The position numbers and the translations under genes were made by a program. 64,000 nt of DNA from contig OY998177.1 in NCBI GenBank assembly GCA_963921935.1, positions 13,305,280 to 13,369,279 on the forward strand, read 5' to 3'. This DNA is from Galeruca laticollis. Taxonomy: Eukaryota > Arthropoda > Insecta > Coleoptera > Chrysomelidae. A model generated the notes under the pieces. That model did no database searches. It saw only the letters and a list, made by a program, of their open reading frames with translations, and was not told the DNA's origin. The stretch's first letter is position 1. Each line of letters begins with the position of its first letter. Below, piece after piece: positions 62,739 through 64,000 of the stretch.

Positions 62739-64000
62739 TGGTTCCGAACGGGGGCGATACCGCCCCCCTGTGGGCGCTGCAGCCTTTTAGGGGGGCGGTA
62801 GCGGATTCAGAAGCAAATAATAAGTAGTCAAGAGGAATGGTGAAATAAAAATGATTTAATAAGGGTTAATAAGCAGTATTAAATTAGAATTAATAATAAT
62901 ACTAATAATTGTAATAATTTCTTTTAGTTCAGAATAGAAGTATATGACTTGTCCTCGCACGTTGATAAGCGAACGCGCGATGCTCATACAAAATAACATG
63001 TTTCGACATGTTCGCACACAGACAAGTTGAATCATACACAAAATGAAACGTATAAAAGCAACAGCTCTACGAATTTTTTGTTAGTTAGTTGTATGTGCTT
63101 GGCCGCGATATATAGTCGTGAATCATAAGCTCTGCCGTAGTAAATAATCGTGAGTGGTGTGTCATTTTATAAACATTACTATCTATAAATCTATTGAGAA
63201 TTTAATTTTTGTATGAAAATGGCTGAATCTACTTCTAAATTAAAAAAGAAATGCCGGCAATACAGTATTGAATATTTAAAATATGGATTTGCGGAATCTT
63301 CTACAAACAAATAATTACCTATGTGTTTAATTTGCCGAAAAGTTTTTTCAAATGAAGCTATGAAACCTTCTAGGCTACAAGAGCACTTACATAAAATGCA
63401 TCCTGATAAGAAGAACAAAGATATATTCTATTTACAAGAACTCGAAAAACAATATTTAAAACAGCCAACTATATCAAACCTTTTTGCATCGTCTTCTAAA
63501 CGAGACGATGATGGGCTACGAGCCTCATATAACGTTTCATTGTTAATCGCAAAGTCAGGAAAACCACACACCATTGGCGAGGCATTAATTTTGCCGGCAG
63601 TCGAAGAGATATTAAAAACTGTTCTCCATCATAAGACACCATTTGATATCATTAAAAAAATTCCTCTCTGTAATAATTCAGTGCAAAGAAGAATAGATGA
63701 AATGGCAAATGACGTTGAAATATCATTATGCGATTACCTAAAGACTTGCAAATTTTCCATTCAACTCGATGAATCAACTCTACCAAGTAACGAAGCTCTA
63801 CTCTTATCATATGTACGATTTATAAAAGAAGAAAAAATTCATCAAGAGTTATTATTTGCTAAGAATTTGGAATCTGCTGCAAAGGGACATTCTATATTTA
63901 ATATCATGCAAGAATTTTTTCAAGAGAAAGAAATTCCTATTAGCAATATTTTGCTACTGATGGTGCTCCAGCAATGACCGGGCGTCATAAGGGTTTTATA
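62739..64000 (+). mobile_element. 5' part of a hAT transposon (ZBED/SCAND3-like), continues beyond window
   Basis: A GC-rich start (GGTTCCGAACGGGGGCG, and inverted GGGGGGCGGTAGCGG at 62794) contrasts with the flanks and resembles ends of vertebrate and insect ZBED5-type hATs. The left target duplication cannot be checked because the right end is outside the window. Confidence 0.65.
63216..64000 (+). pseudogene. hAT transposase, N-terminal part (ZBED5/FAM200-like)
   Basis: Starts MKMAESTSKLKKKCRQYSIE at 63216. A BED-like finger (CLICRKVFSNEAMKPSRLQEH) follows an in-frame TAA at about 63312. Then KHTIGEAL-type (SGKPHTIGEALILPAVEEIL) and CKFSIQLDESTLPSNEALLL blocks appear, the latter with the first catalytic Asp. 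A one-base frameshift near 63953 precedes ATDGAPAMTGRHKG (second Asp), after which the window ends. The order and wording match the hAT transposases domesticated as ZBED5 and FAM200 in vertebrates. This copy is a broken transposon, not a host gene. Confidence 0.8.

Noticed and set aside
63321..63977. Domesticated ZBED5/FAM200-type host gene
   Set aside because: An in-frame stop in the zinc finger, a frameshift at 63953 and transposon-like terminal sequence upstream point to a broken transposon copy.

Overview
The window looks like arthropod, most likely insect, nuclear DNA. It is A+T-rich, has spliced introns with GT..AG sites and AATAAA signals, and is almost entirely transposable elements of classes typical of insects: Ty3/Gypsy, BEL/Pao, Penelope-like, I-like non-LTR, Tc1/mariner including DD41D, hAT, PIF/Harbinger, MULE, pogo/Tigger and MITEs. 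The species cannot be named from the sequence. The only convincing host gene is a leucine-rich-repeat membrane protein at 15274-16566. A 200-base assembly gap lies at 14411-14610.

0-15 kb: a nested stack. A decayed pogo/Tigger transposase (2078-2643 and 12576-13800) is split by a Gypsy element (copy A, TSD ATAT). Copy A carries a Penelope-like element with an intact 806-residue RT/GIY-YIG ORF and a candidate hammerhead ribozyme. It also carries a long-TIR DD41D transposon, which in turn holds a Tc1-like insertion. Parts of two further Gypsy copies surround the gap.

15-30 kb: the LRR gene, a second Penelope remnant split by a solo Gypsy LTR, a structurally complete Gypsy element (copy C, 19474-25958, TSD ATAT, tRNA-Leu primer site), then a 5'-truncated BEL/Pao element with its 3' LTR. 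The Gypsy family has an unusual architecture: a SAP-like DNA-binding module at the gag N terminus, and after the integrase a macro (ADP-ribose-binding) domain followed by a CCCH zinc finger.

30-41 kb: an I-like retrotransposon remnant split by a PIF/Harbinger element whose two genes, a MADF-BESS protein and a HARBI1-type nuclease, are interlocked on opposite strands, each with an exon inside the other's intron. A third Gypsy copy (D, TSD ATAC) follows. Copies A and D share the same gag-to-RNase-H deletion, so they appear to descend from one trans-mobilised deletion derivative.

41-50 kb: non-coding structural repeats. There is a small TA-flanked MITE, a nearly perfect 1-kb palindrome, and a foldback-type element with inverted arrays of a ~175-bp repeat, invaded by a hAT element with TSD CTCCGGAG.

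50-64 kb: a nearly intact TTF-type hAT (TSD GAACGYAC) carrying a Tc1 element set in (TA)n; a TA-flanked element carrying an intact FLYWCH/MULE transposon (TSD ACCGCTTC); a 544-bp MITE whose empty site is preserved in a nearby duplication; a second DD41D element with ~410-bp TIRs; and the start of a further hAT that runs off the window.
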